The notes beneath the pieces were generated by a model that was not told the DNA's origin, did not search any database, and saw only the letters and a list, made by a program, of their open reading frames with translations. From the NCBI GenBank assembly GCA_025449115.1, contig JAHLKC010000180.1:1-64000 (forward strand): DNA of 64,000 nucleotides, read 5' to 3'. A program made the position numbers and the translations under genes. Position 1 is the stretch's first letter, and every line of letters begins with the position of its first letter. This DNA comes from Chytridium lagenaria (lineage: Eukaryota > Chytridiomycota > Chytridiomycetes > Chytridiales > Chytridiaceae). Below are positions 10,101 to 20,334 of this stretch, piece by piece.

Positions 10101-10780
10101 TAGCGAACTGGGTTCCAACCGCGTATCTTGGCTCCCCCTGGCTGTGACGGTAAACGACGCTGGAGATCGTCTTGAAACGCGTCTGCCTCTTCCTGATCAG
10201 GACACGTGTGCACTAGGTCGTCAACATAGACAACCAGTAACGATAACCTCTCGCCGTTGCGTCGGTAGTAAAGACAGGGATCCGAGAGCGAACGTGTGAA
10301 GCCTAATCGAGATGAGAAACTCATCCAAACCTCGTTCCATCCAAGAGGTGATTGCTTCAAACCATACAAGGTCTTCAAGAGAAGACAAACCCAGTCTTCC
10401 TTCCCAACAATCACAAAACCCATCTGGTTGCTCGATGTATATCTCCTCCTTGAGATTGCCGTTGAGAAACGCCGTCTTGACGTCGTATTGGCGTAACACC
10501 ATCCCCTCGTGAGCTGCCACCGCGAGTGCTGTCCGAAAGGTCGCCCCTTTCATCACTGGCGCGTGAGTCTCCAATAGTCCACGCCTTCTTTCTGCGAATA
10601 TCCCTTCGCAACGAATCGAGCTTTTCTTCTTTCCACAGAGCCGTTTTCCTTTCGCTTGTAACGGAGCACCCATCCACTCTTGATGATGTGCTTGCCTTTT
10701 GGTCGAGGCACCAGACGCCATGTCTGATGCTCCAGCAACGACTGGTACTCCTCCTGGAGCGCCTTCAACCATTCTTCTGA
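10101..10780 (-). pseudogene. A1 reverse transcriptase, N-terminal and palm part
   Basis: Minus-strand frames encode TWRLVPRPKGKHIIKSGWVL, RRKARFVAKGYSQKEGVDYW, RQYDVKTAFLNGNLKEEIY, IEQPDGF, WVCLLLKTLYGLKQSPLGWN, DPCLYYRRNGERLSLLV and VYVDDLVH (active site about 10215-10235). Frame changes near 10570 and 10420. At 10100 it is cut by B2; the rest is at 4028-4891. Confidence 0.85.
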
Positions 10781-10792
10781 ATCGACACGTCC

Positions 10793-11296
10793 CTACGCGT
10801 CCTCAACGGTTGCTGGATCTGTCACGTCCTCGTCACTCAGCGCGGTAACGGTGTGTGCTGCAGGCTTAGGTGGAGGAGGAGCGCGCTTTGCTGGCGTTTG
10901 AGCCTTAAACCATTCTGCTTTTGCTGGCCTCCTCTGTCTCAGGGAATAAACGACGAGTGCCTCCTCTGCTGGTGGTGTTGCTGGTACCGGGAGACGTGAA
11001 ACGCTGCGCGTAGCGCGTTGAGGAAGTCCTTCTTGGCGAGGTTGGCGCGTCTTCGAACTCTTCTGACGCGTCGTTCTCTTCCTGAGCATCCTCGACATCA
11101 TCCTCCAACGCTTCGCTGTCTTCACTAACCTGTGATGCGTCATCTCCATCATCCTCAGAGCTTAATGACTCATCTTCGAATCCTCGGAGTCTTCATCGCT
11201 CCCCCAACTTCCTGAATCGCTTCCCACCTTGTCCAGCAGCTTCCTGTGTACCTTCCAGGTGACACGTCTGCGTCGTGTCCTTCCACACTCCAGTGT
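10793..11296 (-). pseudogene. A1 integrase-RT linker
   Basis: Acidic and Pro/Ser-rich minus-strand frames (EDDVEDAQEENDASEEFEDA at 10905-11108; KRAPPPPKPAAHTVTALSDE at 10793-11152). These are typical of the unstructured linker between copia integrase and RT. No catalytic motif. Confidence 0.6.
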
Positions 11297-11775
11297 TCAA
11301 CTCGTCAAACACAACAGTCCTTGCTGCGCACTACTTCTTCGTGACTGGTCATAAAGGCCATATCCCATTGCCTCATATCCCAAGAAAATGCATTGCGCGC
11401 GTTCTTGTCCATCTTCTTCCGTCGTTCCTTTGGGACGTGCGCGTAACATGCGCAAACCGAAGATTCGAACGCGTTTCAGGTTAGGCTTCCTTCCCGTGAA
11501 GCCTTCCAGAGGTGAAATCCCATCCTTACGAGGAGATCGATTGTACAAGTACATGGCACACGTAATGGCCTCTCCCCAGAATTTGTCGTCAAGACTCGCG
11601 TCGCTAAGCATGTCCTTTGCCTTCTCAATGAGCGACCGATTCATTCTTTCCGCGACACCGTTCTGCTGAGGCGTGTAGGGCATGGTGAACGTGAGCTGAT
11701 GCCTTCCTCCAGGCACCATGCCTCCAGCTGCTTGTTCTTAAATTCCCCACCGTTATCTGCAACAATCTCCAGGAT
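11297..11775 (-). pseudogene. A1 integrase, C-terminal half of core only
   Basis: Minus-strand sequence encodes EIVADNGGEFKNKQLEAWCL, then LTFTMPYTPQQNGVAERMNR, LIEKAKDMLSDASLDDKFWG and CIFLGYEAMGYGLYD. The second D and the E of the DDE triad are present. The upstream part with the zinc domain and first catalytic D (present in B2 at 7900-8110) is absent: protease-side sequence SGKYRLKHVGSNDVT runs straight into ILEIVADNGG. Confidence 0.8.
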
Positions 11776-11777
11776 CG

Positions 11778-12119
11778 TCACGTCGTTCGATCCGACATGT
11801 TTGAGTCGATACTTGCCGCTGGATGACTCCAAAACAACGCCACGCGACGCTGCTGCACCCAGGGAGATGAGATTACGCGTGAGCTCCGGCACATAGAGTA
11901 CGTTCTGAGCGTGATCGTTTGCGTGGCCTTCCCGACCTTGATGCTGAGGGTTAAATCTCCTACTCCCTCCACGCGTATTCCTTCGCCGTGCTCTGCAGTT
12001 TTTACGCGGCTGCTCGCGGCGCGGTAACCCCGCAATCCTTCCTTCGAGAAGGTCATATGGTGAGTGGCTCCAGAGTCCAGAATCCATCGGTTATCCCGCT
12101 TCTCCAGCTTAACCGACAA
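11778..12119 (-). pseudogene. A1 aspartic protease
   Basis: The frame from 12119 encodes RWILDSGATHHMTFSKEGLR with the DSG catalytic triplet, followed by VEGVGDLTLSIKVGKATQTI and, after a frame change near 11915, VLYVPELTRNLISLGAAASR. This is the standard copia protease layout. Confidence 0.8.
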
Positions 12120-13015
12120 GGCTTCCCCAGCTCCGCGTCAACTGACGCACAATAGCCATAAAGGCAATTGGACTTGCACGCGCCGTGTTTGCAGACTTCT
12201 TCTTGTCCGAGGCGCGCTTCTTCCACCACTTCCCACGATGACGGTTCCTACCACCACCATCTCTCTCGTTCTCTGAGGTATCATCACTCACTCCCCCGAG
12301 TCCTTCTTCTTCCAGAGCGACACTTGTTCGCATAGTGTCCTATCTTCTTGCACTTAAAACAAGTCACTGACCTTTTATCTCCACCTTTCGACGCGTCCTT
12401 TCCTGCTGGTTTCTTCCCCTTACGTCTGTCGTGAAGAAGGCCTCCGCTTCCTCCGATGCCTCCACGCGGTCCTTGATCTTCTCTTCACAGTCGAGAAGCC
12501 TGGCAACGACCAGGTTGTAGTCCTTGACCGCTTTGTCGTCCGTTTCAATGTTGGCAACCGCGACGTCGTAAGCTTCCGGGAGTTTTGAGCAGGTGAGCAA
12601 TGTGTTGCTCGTTGGAGACAGCCTCGCCGGCTGCCTTGAGTTGGTTGACCATTGTCGAAAGTTCTGCAACGAATACGCGTAAAGACGCGTCCTCCTTCAT
12701 TCTGAGACGCGTGAGCTTGCGTGTGAGAGCGTTGCGTTGGGTTGGGATTTACGCTCAAATGATGACACGAGGCACTCCCACGCTTCCTTGGCCGTGAAGT
12801 CCTCCAATCAAGTGTAAGACCGAATCAGTCACTCGAGACTCTATCCGGTTCTTAGCACGATCGTTAGCCGACTGCTCCTTGATCCGCAGATCCTTCTCTT
12901 CTTTGGTTGGAGCGTTCTCGTTAACGTACGGCGTAAATCCTATCTCAGTGATCGCCCAAAGACCCTTGTCTTTGAGGTAAGTGATGAGTCGTCTTTCTTT
13001 CCCATATCGTCAGAG
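12120..13015 (-). pseudogene. A1 Gag with CCHC zinc knuckle
   Basis: Minus-strand pieces, from N to C: GFTPYVNENAPTKEEKDLRI, AELSTMVNQLKAAGEAVSNE, PEAYDVAVANIETDDKAVKD, YNLVVARLLDCEEKIKDRVE and, at about 12319-12360, TCFKCKKIGHYANKCR (CX2CX4HX4C). No RGG box follows, unlike family B; a Lys/Arg-rich stretch (RGKWWKKRASDKKK) takes its place. Frames change near 12600 and 12360. Confidence 0.8.
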
Positions 13016-13027
13016 AAGTGCTACCAC

Positions 13028-13528
13028 TGTTGAATACTTGTTGTTCACGGGGCTCAATTAAAACAAAGTTAAACGCACTTTTGCTCGAACAACGTTCTTA
13101 ATTTACTTCGACTCAACACACGAGTCTTTAAATACTCAAACAAAACGAACAAGTAAAGAGGAAGACAACACAAAGGTAAACCTATCGGAGACGCGTACAC
13201 TCACGCGTTAAACTCTCCACTACAAAGATAAACAAATCAGAGAGCCTTGACGGGAACAAATGGAATAAAGGCTAGAAGGGAATGTCCAATCACAAACAGG
13301 TAGAATTATAATTAAACTGGCATAAAGAAAAATAAACCAATCAAGGAAGAAAATCAAAGTGGGAAATTCAGAACGAGTCCAGAATGTAAATGAGAAGTCC
13401 AGTGGGCGCGTTCGCGCTCAACTCTAACGACGCGTAAATTCCAGAGCACTACAGTGTTGCGCCCGACGCCGCGGACTAATGGTGCGAGTGATCCTGACGC
13501 GTCCTTGTGAGTCAAGTGAGCGAAACCC
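13028..13528 (-). repeat. A1 5' LTR (right), terminal four bases lost
   Basis: Begins TGTTGAATACTTG like the left LTR and ends at CGAAACCC; the expected AACA is replaced by family B gag sequence. The flanking primer binding site on the minus strand (AGTGGTAGCACTTC) is at 13014-13027. Confidence 0.85.
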
Positions 13529-14056
13529 TTCAAGGCTGACTATGCCTATTTCGTTGGAAAGCTCTTAGACCATGAAACGAAACTGAAAGAGAGAAAGAAG
13601 GAAAATGAAGATAACGAAGGCGCCCAGGCTCATGCTGCGGTACGCCACAACAACCAGCAACAAAGACACCGCGGCGGTGGGGACCGAGAATGCTACAATT
13701 GCGGAAAGAAAGGTCACTTAGCAAGAGACTGCTGGAGCGCGAGAAGAAATAACGACAACAGAAACGAAAGAGATAATGAACCTCAAGCTCAACCTGCGGC
13801 TGCAGGAAGAGGCTTTTACTGCAGAAGAGGACGCGGTGGTTTCCGTGGTCGAGGAGGACGCGGAAGAGTAGGTCGAGGCCGAGGTGGTTGGAATCGAGGA
13901 CCTTATGCAAACCTGGCAAACCAAAACAACAATCAGAACAACAACAACGGAGGACTTCCGGTAGTCTTTGTTGCAGCAGTGCCAACCGTTAACTTGAGTG
14001 GGGGTTGCGCGTTGTAAGCGAGAGACACTAGATAGATGTTAGATTCAGAAGCTGTT
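13529..14056 (+). pseudogene. Element B1 gag, second part, with zinc knuckle and RGG box
   Basis: Plus-strand sequence encodes ADYAYFVGKLLDHETKLKER, CYNCGKKGHLARDC (zinc knuckle at about 13690-13735), an RG-rich tract and VVFVAAVPTVN, then a stop and a decayed protease start (MLDSEA). It is collinear with B2 Gag but lacks the stretch between KAKARI and KADYAY, about 0.33 kb, which was lost at the A1 insertion site. Similarity to family B ends near 14050. Confidence 0.8.
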
Positions 14057-14225
14057 GACGGTGTGTGGATCCCAACACTTTGACTGTCTCACACTGGCTG
14101 ACTTTCTTCACCCACCTGTACGACATAGGCCGCACCGGCGAGAATCTAAGCAAACACTGGGCTGTTTCCTTTTGTGAGTTTCCCTCTTTGGCCCTCCATG
14201 GTTCCAGCCTTGACCACCATGGAGA

Positions 14226-15143
14226 GAGAAATCACTGTGTCACACCATGCTCATCCTTGGACGTTCTCCAAGTCTGCAGGTGGCTGCAACTCCTCTTTTG
14301 CTGAGGGAAGGATTTTCTTTGCTGTACAGCTTAACTGTTCCCGACAAGTTCTACTATGACAAAAAGGAAATAACAAAGAAAAACGATAACAAAAGAACCT
14401 AGGTCGGGGATCACACGTACCTAGGTGGAAAGTACTCGAGGAGGGAGTCCATCCACGCTCCTAGGAGTTTACCAAGCCTCAAAATCGCCGCAGTAAGCCG
14501 TTTTAACATGTTCTAATCTGATCTCATCTACCTAGGGCCCTGCTTGTGTCGCTCTCCCACTCACAGGCAACTAGATAGCCTGTCATAGCCATCAAGAATA
14601 GAACCGAGGTGGTTATACTACCCAAACCTTCAAAGGAATCATGCACAGAGGCGTCTATCCAGGGCTCAAGCATTCTTAGACTCATGTCTTGGTTCCGGGT
14701 GTAGTCTCCCCCGTCGGCGCACTTACCTGAGCGCCCGCTGGTAAAACTCATAACAACAATATTTAATATTCAAACAGAAAGAGATAGCACTGGCCCTAAG
14801 GCGGCCAGGCCTGGGGTGTGTAGTGGTCTAGTCCAGGTCTTCAGAGGGTGAACGTAAATCTATTCAACTTTTCTTCTTTTTTATTATAAACACCAAAAAC
14901 ACACATAAATACAACAACTATCAACATAGGGGAACAACAAACAACACACATCTCGACCACGCGCACTGACGCGGTGGCCGCCGTTCATACTAAAAACCTC
15001 CGACTAACTCACATGCGGAAAAGTATAAATCCGCGGGAGGAAAACAACAGAACGGGGGATAAAGGAAACATAAACTAAGCACAACGACTATAATAAATAT
15101 GACGCGTTTATGCCTCTTGGTGAGGTTATATAATAACTTCACA
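14226..15143 (-). repeat. Family C LTR-like repeat, near full-length, minus orientation
   Basis: Reverse complement of the copy at 18422-19310 along its whole length: it ends at ATAATAACTTCACA on the right, and the left end matches GAAATCACT...CACCATGCTCAT. Shared blocks include ACCTAGGTCGGGGATCACAC, CCGCAGTAAGCCGTTTTAAC and GACGCGTTTATGCCTCTTGG. No coding capacity. The 170 bases to its left (14057-14225) are unassigned. Confidence 0.75.
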
Positions 15144-15509
15144 CTTTGACCTGTCCTGCCTTCACATCCATCGCCAAGTACCCCAAATTTACACACATTA
15201 TCGGTGGAATTACGCGGGAACGTCCTCACGCCCCATAGGGTCATCCTGACAATCATCGGGATTCCGGAAGGCCATGTCAATAGTGGCCGCTGGCGATCCG
15301 TACCTGTGATGCAGACCCATTACATCGCCAAGGCCCGTCATCTGTGGCGCCTAACGGACTTTGTACCGCTCCATTTCGTTACCGCACGCCCTTTTGGCTG
15401 GCAAGGCGATCAACCCCCACCCAACTTGCCTTCAACTGCCCTCGATTCCCGGTGACAAAGTTGCACCTTGGACCGTCCAGGAATACCTGGATTGGGTTAG
15501 TCTGTTTAG
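15144..15509. other. Unassigned spacer with a short open frame
   Basis: A plus-strand open frame (15204-15455) has unremarkable composition (IPEGHVNSGRWRSVPVMQTH) and no recognised domain. The block lies between a family C repeat and the truncated B3 element. Confidence 0.4.
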
Positions 15510-17057
15510 GAGGAAGAGTACCAAACTTTTTTGAGGACCTGGTTGAACCATACAAGACATCCCTTTGAAGGTCAACGCGAAACAAGAAGCCTGGAGAGTT
15601 TTGGACTGTCAAGCCATCAGCAAAAGCCGCATCAGGGGATAAAGATGATGATGAACCAAAAAGGAACCAGAAGCAATGCAGAGGTAGGAAAAGGATAAGC
15701 AATGGAGGAGGAAATGAAGAGCTTGGTCGAGATGGGAACGTGGAGGCTGGTGCCCCGACCAAAAGATAAAAAATAATTAAATCAGGATGGGCGTTCAAAA
15801 AAAATAGGGATGAAGTTGGAAATTTAGATAAACGCAAAGCACGCTTTGTCGCAAAAGGATACTCGCAAAAGCAAGGTGTTGATTATGACGAGAAGTTTGC
15901 CCCGTTCATCAAGCAAGCAACGTTGAGAGTCATGCTAGCGGTTGCTTGTCAAGAGAACATGGAGATACGCCAGTACGATGTGAGGACCGCGTCTTTGAAC
16001 GGCAAGCTAGAAGATCATGAAATTAATTTACAAAGAGCAGCAGGATTCGTCGGAAGAAAGAAGATAGGTGTGGTCTCTGCATGAAGAACTTTTTATGGTC
16101 TTGTGCAGGCATCATTGTGTTTCAATAACGACTTGAACACATTCCAAGTTGATGAAGAGAATGTTACGAGGTCTGCGGTGGATCCGTGTCTCTACTACAA
16201 GAGGAACGGGAAGGATCTCACCATGAAAGGCGTCTATGTTGACGACATCATTGAGGCATTGACAAGCACGAAGGAATTGGATAGATCCGAGAAGAGATTC
16301 ATGAGATTTTACCGTGGAACGCAAGCTGCAAGTTTTCGATAGGTGTTAGGGTGGTAATGTCGCTAAGATCATGTGAAAGGGAAGACTGTATGGGTCAAAA
16401 AGTGGAATTCCCGAAACCCCTGTTGCATCACACCCCAATGAACGCCGTGAAGAAACTGTTGAAGACGATGGATGGACAGATATCGAAAACGAACGAGAAA
16501 GGTCAAGGATACCGCCAATAACTGGAGTCTTGATGCACGCCATGATTGGGATGCGACCGGATACCGCGTTCGCTCTGGTATGGCTGCAAGATTCCAAGAT
16601 AACGAGCAACTAGAATTGGTGGGATATGCGGATGCCGACATGGGGAATGAACCAGCGGACATGAAGTCAACCAGTGGATCTGTGATCACACTTAATGGGG
16701 GAAACAGGCAACGACGGCTCAGTCAACAGCTGAGGCAGAATACGTGTCGCTGAGTGAGGCGTCGTACCATATGATTTGGGTTAGTCAACTTTTGGGGGAG
16801 CTGGGATATTTGTTTAACGACCCCCCCGTTATTTATGGCGACAACACTACCGCCAACGCGCTTGCCAGCACAGCGATCATTTCACAGAGCCCTCGCCATG
16901 TGGACAGGAGATTTCACGTCATCAGAGACAGAGTGAACGCGAATAAATATGCGTTGATTACTTAAGATGAAGTTACAACCTGCAGATTTGTTTACTAAAG
17001 CATTGCCACGAACTCAGTTTGAAGAATTACGCGCTAAGATTGGGATGGTTAAAGTAG
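15510..17057 (+). pseudogene. Element B3, 3' part: linker, RT and RNase H, heavily decayed
   Basis: Plus-strand sequence in many frames: PNFFEDLVEPYKTS, RFVAKGYSQKQGVDYDEKFA, MLAVACQENMEIRQYDVRTA, DLNTFQVDEENVTRSAVDPC, LYYKRNGKDLTMKG, YVDDIIEALTS, LVGYADADMGNEPADMKSTS, AEYVSLSEASYHMIWVSQLL and GDNTTANALASTAIIS. It is the same family as B2 but with numerous substitutions and stops. The 5' half is missing; its own diverged 3' LTR follows at 17849 after an interposed fragment of another element. Confidence 0.8.
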
Positions 17058-17303
17058 TTGAGGATGTCTGTCGAGACATGGCTGAAGATTGCTTGGACAA
17101 CTTTGGCAGAGTTTCTCATTCTCTTATCGTAGTCCTCATGCTTGCTATCGTAGTATTCGTTGGTGAACACGCCTTTGAAGCCAGGAGTCTGACGGGCAAC
17201 CCAATTCTTGACTCCGTTTATGAAAGCTGGCCAGTCAGAGGAGTTGTTGAGTTGGACAATGCCAATGTTCTTGAACGATTTGTCGGACGACATGGTGACG
17301 CGA
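17058..17303 (-). pseudogene. Element D Gag N-terminus (different copia-like family)
   Basis: Minus-strand frame from an ATG at about 17293: MSSDKSFKNIGIVQLNNSSD, then WPAFINGVKNWVARQTPGFK and VVQAIFSHVSTDILNYFNHP, cut at 17058. The pattern (short N-terminus, L/V-x-x-SSDWPAFxxGVxxW, then a KVVQAIxxHVSxDIL helix) resembles N-terminal Gag of fungal copia elements. An upstream in-frame extension to 17392 looks like a signal peptide but lies in the leader of the element. No similarity to families A or B. Confidence 0.55.
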
Positions 17304-17840
17304 GGAGATCTCAGGTTGGAGGTTGTGCAGTACGTCGAGTGAGGAAAAGCGAGTGCGAATACGAAGAGTGGAAGGAGAGAGGGGTGGTTCACTTACACGA
17401 TCAGTGTGCCTTGACTGCGAATCTGTGAAAACACGAAGGAAGTTTTGTTTGCACCAAAAGTGTGAATAAAGAGTAGTGGTTTATTAAGCAGTTTTGTGTA
17501 GTTTAAAATGTTGTGTTAGCTAGAGGAAAAGCGCTTTGTGTGCAAGAAGGTAAGGTGTGGAGAGGGAGGCGAGTGCTCCTTTTATGCACCAGCGCTGTTT
17601 CCTTCAACGTTGCTGCGGGCTGCTTCAAGGGAAGCGTACCGCCACTTTGGCATTTCTGAGTAGACGGATGAAGGGGTTGAGTTGAAGGGGACAAAGTCGA
17701 ATCAATTAGTACGACAAGTATATAACTTCGTGAATATATGTACTTGTGTAACTTGAGTCTATATTTGGTTTGTCTCCAAGGTTGGTATCCCAGGAGTCCG
17801 TCGGCTTTGAAGGCGGCAACGGAACCTCACTAATTTCCAA
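17304..17840 (-). repeat. Element D leader and probable LTR
   Basis: Sequence upstream (minus strand) of the D Gag, ending at CTAATTTCCAACA on the plus strand, i.e. TGTTGGAAATTAG as the 5' start. A plausible other end is TGTGAAAACACG at 17425. The 3' part of the element is missing, so the LTR cannot be confirmed by a partner. It lies between the B3 RNase H and the B3 polypurine tract (GGGAGAA at 17841-17848). Confidence 0.45.
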
Positions 17841-17848
17841 CAGGGAGA

Positions 17849-18271
17849 ATGTTGGATTTCATCTTTCTAATTTGTTTTACCTACCCGCATTCTTTATTTC
17901 ACTAAGTTTATGAATGCCCCTGCACTGTTTCCTGCCTCAATTTCTGATTTTATACTTATTATTCATTTTGTTGCTCATACCATTTGGGTCAGTGTTTATC
18001 CCCGCACGTTAATCGCCGCACTTTAATTGATTAAGTTACTTTACATGTTTGTTTGTGACAATGAAGGATGAACGGTCATGAGACCTTGTTAGCTTGGAAT
18101 GCCACCCTCATAGTTACCTGTGGTGTTTTGGAAGCTTTGAATAATGAAAAGTTAGTTGTCATCAGTATTATTCAGTAATCACCTCTTGAGACCTTCGTCA
18201 CCAGTTTACATTTGTCATTATCACTTTATTACAGATTCTGTGTTATGACAAGAGCCCCGTTAACCCCTACA
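17849..18271 (+). repeat. B3 3' LTR, diverged family B subfamily
   Basis: Starts TGTTGGATTTCATCTTTCTA right after GGGAGAA and ends AGCCCCGTTAACCCCTACA. Ends and several internal blocks match family B LTRs (CTCATACCATTTGGG, GGTCATGAG), but overall identity to the B1 and B2 LTRs is low, so it is an older or separate subfamily. Confidence 0.7.
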
Positions 18272-18421
18272 GCTACTGGAGGAAATAGAATACTCCTTCG
18301 ACGATCTGCCAACACTTTGGTGTAACAACATGGCAGCAGAGGCCATTGGAAAGAACCCCATCATCAGCTGGAGGACACAATGGGTGGATCTTTGATTCCA
18401 CGTGGTTAGAGCTCGTGTTGC
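18272..18421 (+). pseudogene. Copia RNase H fragment, family A-like
   Basis: Reads LLEEIEYSFDDLPTLWCNNM then AAEAIGKNPIIS, collinear with A1 RNase H (LLEEIGYSFDDPPTLWC). Only about 50 codons remain between the B3 LTR and a family C repeat. It is likely the target into which B3 was inserted. Confidence 0.65.
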
Positions 18422-19310
18422 TGTGAAGTTATTATATAACCTCATCAAGAGGCATAAATGCGTCATATTTATTATAGTCGTTGTGCTTAGTTTATGCTTC
18501 CTTTATCCCCCGTTCTGTTGTTTTCCTATACTTTTCCGCATGTGATTAGTGGAGGTTTTTATTATAAACGGCTGCCACGCGTCAGTGCGCGTGGTCGAGA
18601 TGTGTTTTTGCTGTTCCCTTATGTTGATAGTTGTTTTGTTTATGTGTGTTTTTGGTGTTTATAATAAAGAAGAAAAGTTGAATAGATTTACGTTAACCCT
18701 CTGAAGACGTGGACTAGACCACTACACACACCAGGCCTGGACGCCTTTGGGCCAGTGCTACCCTTTCTGTTTGAATATTAAATATTGTTGTTATGAGTTT
18801 ACCAGCTCAGGTAAGTGCGCCGACGGGGAGACTACACCCGGAACCAAGACATGAGTCTAAGAATGCTTGAGCCCTGGATAGACGCCTCTGTGCATGATTC
18901 CTTTGAAGGTTTGGGTAGTATAACCACCTCTGTTCTATTCTTGATGGCTATGACAGGCTATCTAGTTGCCTGTGAGTGGGAGAGCGACACATGAGCAGGG
19001 CCCTAGGTAGATGAGATCAGATTAAATATGTTAAAATGGCTTACTGCGGCGATTTTAAGGCTTAGTAAACTCCTAGGAGCGTGGATGGACTCTCTCCTCG
19101 AGCACTTTCCACCTAGGTATGTGTGATCCCCGACCTAGGTTCTTTTGTTATCGTTTTTCGTTGTTTTTCCCTTTTTTATCATAGTAGAACTTGTTGGGAA
19201 CAGTTAAGCTGTACAGCAAACAAATTCCTTGCCTCAGCAAAAGAGGAGTTGTAGCTACCTGCAGACTTGGAGAACGTCCAAGAATGAGCATGGCGTGAAG
19301 TGATTTCACA
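18422..19310 (+). repeat. Family C LTR-like repeat, full copy (889 bp)
   Basis: Bounded by TGTGAAGTTATT and AAGTGATTTCACA, so the ends form a short inverted repeat TGTGAA/TTCACA with TG...CA termini as in LTRs. Internal sequence is non-coding, has CATACTTTTCC-like and TATTATAAA blocks, and matches the minus copy at 14226-15143. No flanking duplication is visible because the right neighbour is another family C copy. Confidence 0.7.
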
Positions 19311-20064
19311 GAGGTAGAGAGCCACATAATAGATGACAAAACTAGAGCCTAGGGTGTATTCCTAGATCAAGAGTCAAGCCCTATTCTGCCTTAGTGGTGT
19401 GCAAGGCCTCGTCATCGCCGCAATAAGCCGTTTTAACATGTTCTCATCTGATCTCTTCTACCTAAGGCCCTGCTCATGCCGCACTCCCACTCACAGGCAA
19501 CTAGATAGCCAGTCATTGCAATCAAGAAAAGAACAGAGGTGGTTATACTGCCCAAACCTTTGAAGGAATCATGCCACAGAGGCGTCCATCCAGGGCTCAG
19601 GCCTTCTTAGACTCAAGTGTCTTGGTTCAAGGTGTAGTCTCCCTCAGCGGCTTAATCCCCAAGCGCCTGCAGGTACAACTAAATAACACAATATTGAATA
19701 ACAGAAGAATGAAGAAAGCATGGCCCAAGGGCAGCCATGCCTGGATGTATATGTAAGATCAATCCAGGACTACAGAGGTGCATGTAAATTTATTCAACTT
19801 TCTACAAATAATAAAACAATACATAAAGGGGAATCAAATAACAACAACAGGCATCTCGACCAACGTAGTAGCATGTCATAAGTTGGCATACCACGTCGAC
19901 CGCCCTTTCTTCTACAAAAAGCTCTCTCGTATCTATGGGGAAAAACTATGAAAAACCCCGAGAGGGAAAAGAATGGAACGGAACAAGGAAATAAGGATAT
20001 GGGCACGACGTCTATATAAGCAACGCATTCATTCCTCTTGGTGAAGTTATTCAATAATCTCACA
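19311..20064 (-). repeat. Family C LTR-like repeat, minus orientation, left end truncated
   Basis: Ends on the right with TTCAATAATCTCACA (diverged TGTGAGATTATT start on the minus strand). It matches 786-1335 closely in its left two thirds and the 14226-15143 copy more loosely, so at least two subfamilies of C exist. It abuts the plus copy head to head at 19310/19311. Confidence 0.65.
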
Positions 20065-20334
20065 GGAGATGAAACAACTTCAAGAGAAGCCGCATCTTCT
20101 GGAGATCGTTGCAGACAATGGCGGGGAGTTCAAGAACAATAAGCTGACGGAATGGTGTCTGGAGGAAGGCATCAAGCTCACGTTCACTTTGCCCTACACG
20201 CCTCAGCGGAACGGTGTTGCGGAGAGGAGGAAGTGGTCGCTTATCAAGAAGGCTAAAAGCATGTTTAGCAATGCGAGTATCCACGACAACTTATTGGGAG
20301 AGGCTGTTACATGTGCCACATACCTGCACAAGTG
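20065..20334 (+). pseudogene. Copia integrase fragment
   Basis: A plus frame of 88 codons from 20069 encodes LEIVADNGGEFKNNKLTEWC, LEEGIKLTFTLPYTPQRNGV and AERRKWSLIKKAKSMFSNAS, with second D (ADNGGEF) and E (NGVAE) of the DDE triad, closest to family A. It ends in YLHK before a stop. The order of fragments here (RNase H left, integrase right, same strand) is not that of one intact element. Confidence 0.75.

Larger units (their letters stand above)
3488..13528 (-). mobile_element. Ty1/copia element A1, minus orientation, carrying nested element B2
   Basis: Two family A LTRs bound an internal region that, read on the minus strand from right to left, contains primer binding site, gag with zinc knuckle, aspartic protease, integrase remnant, reverse transcriptase and RNase H: the Ty1/copia order (PR-IN-RT-RH). 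The RT is split at 4892/10100 by B2. The right LTR lacks its last four bases (AACA) and about 0.33 kb of the surrounding B1 gag is missing next to it, so no target duplication remains. The polypurine tract is AAAGGGGGAGAA next to the left (3') LTR. Confidence 0.85.

Noticed and set aside
17304..17392. Signal-peptide-like N-terminus (MNHPSLLPLFVFALAFPHST) in front of a small minus-strand protein
   Set aside because: It lies in the leader of retroelement D, and the more likely start is the downstream ATG (MSSDKSF). Gag proteins are not secreted.
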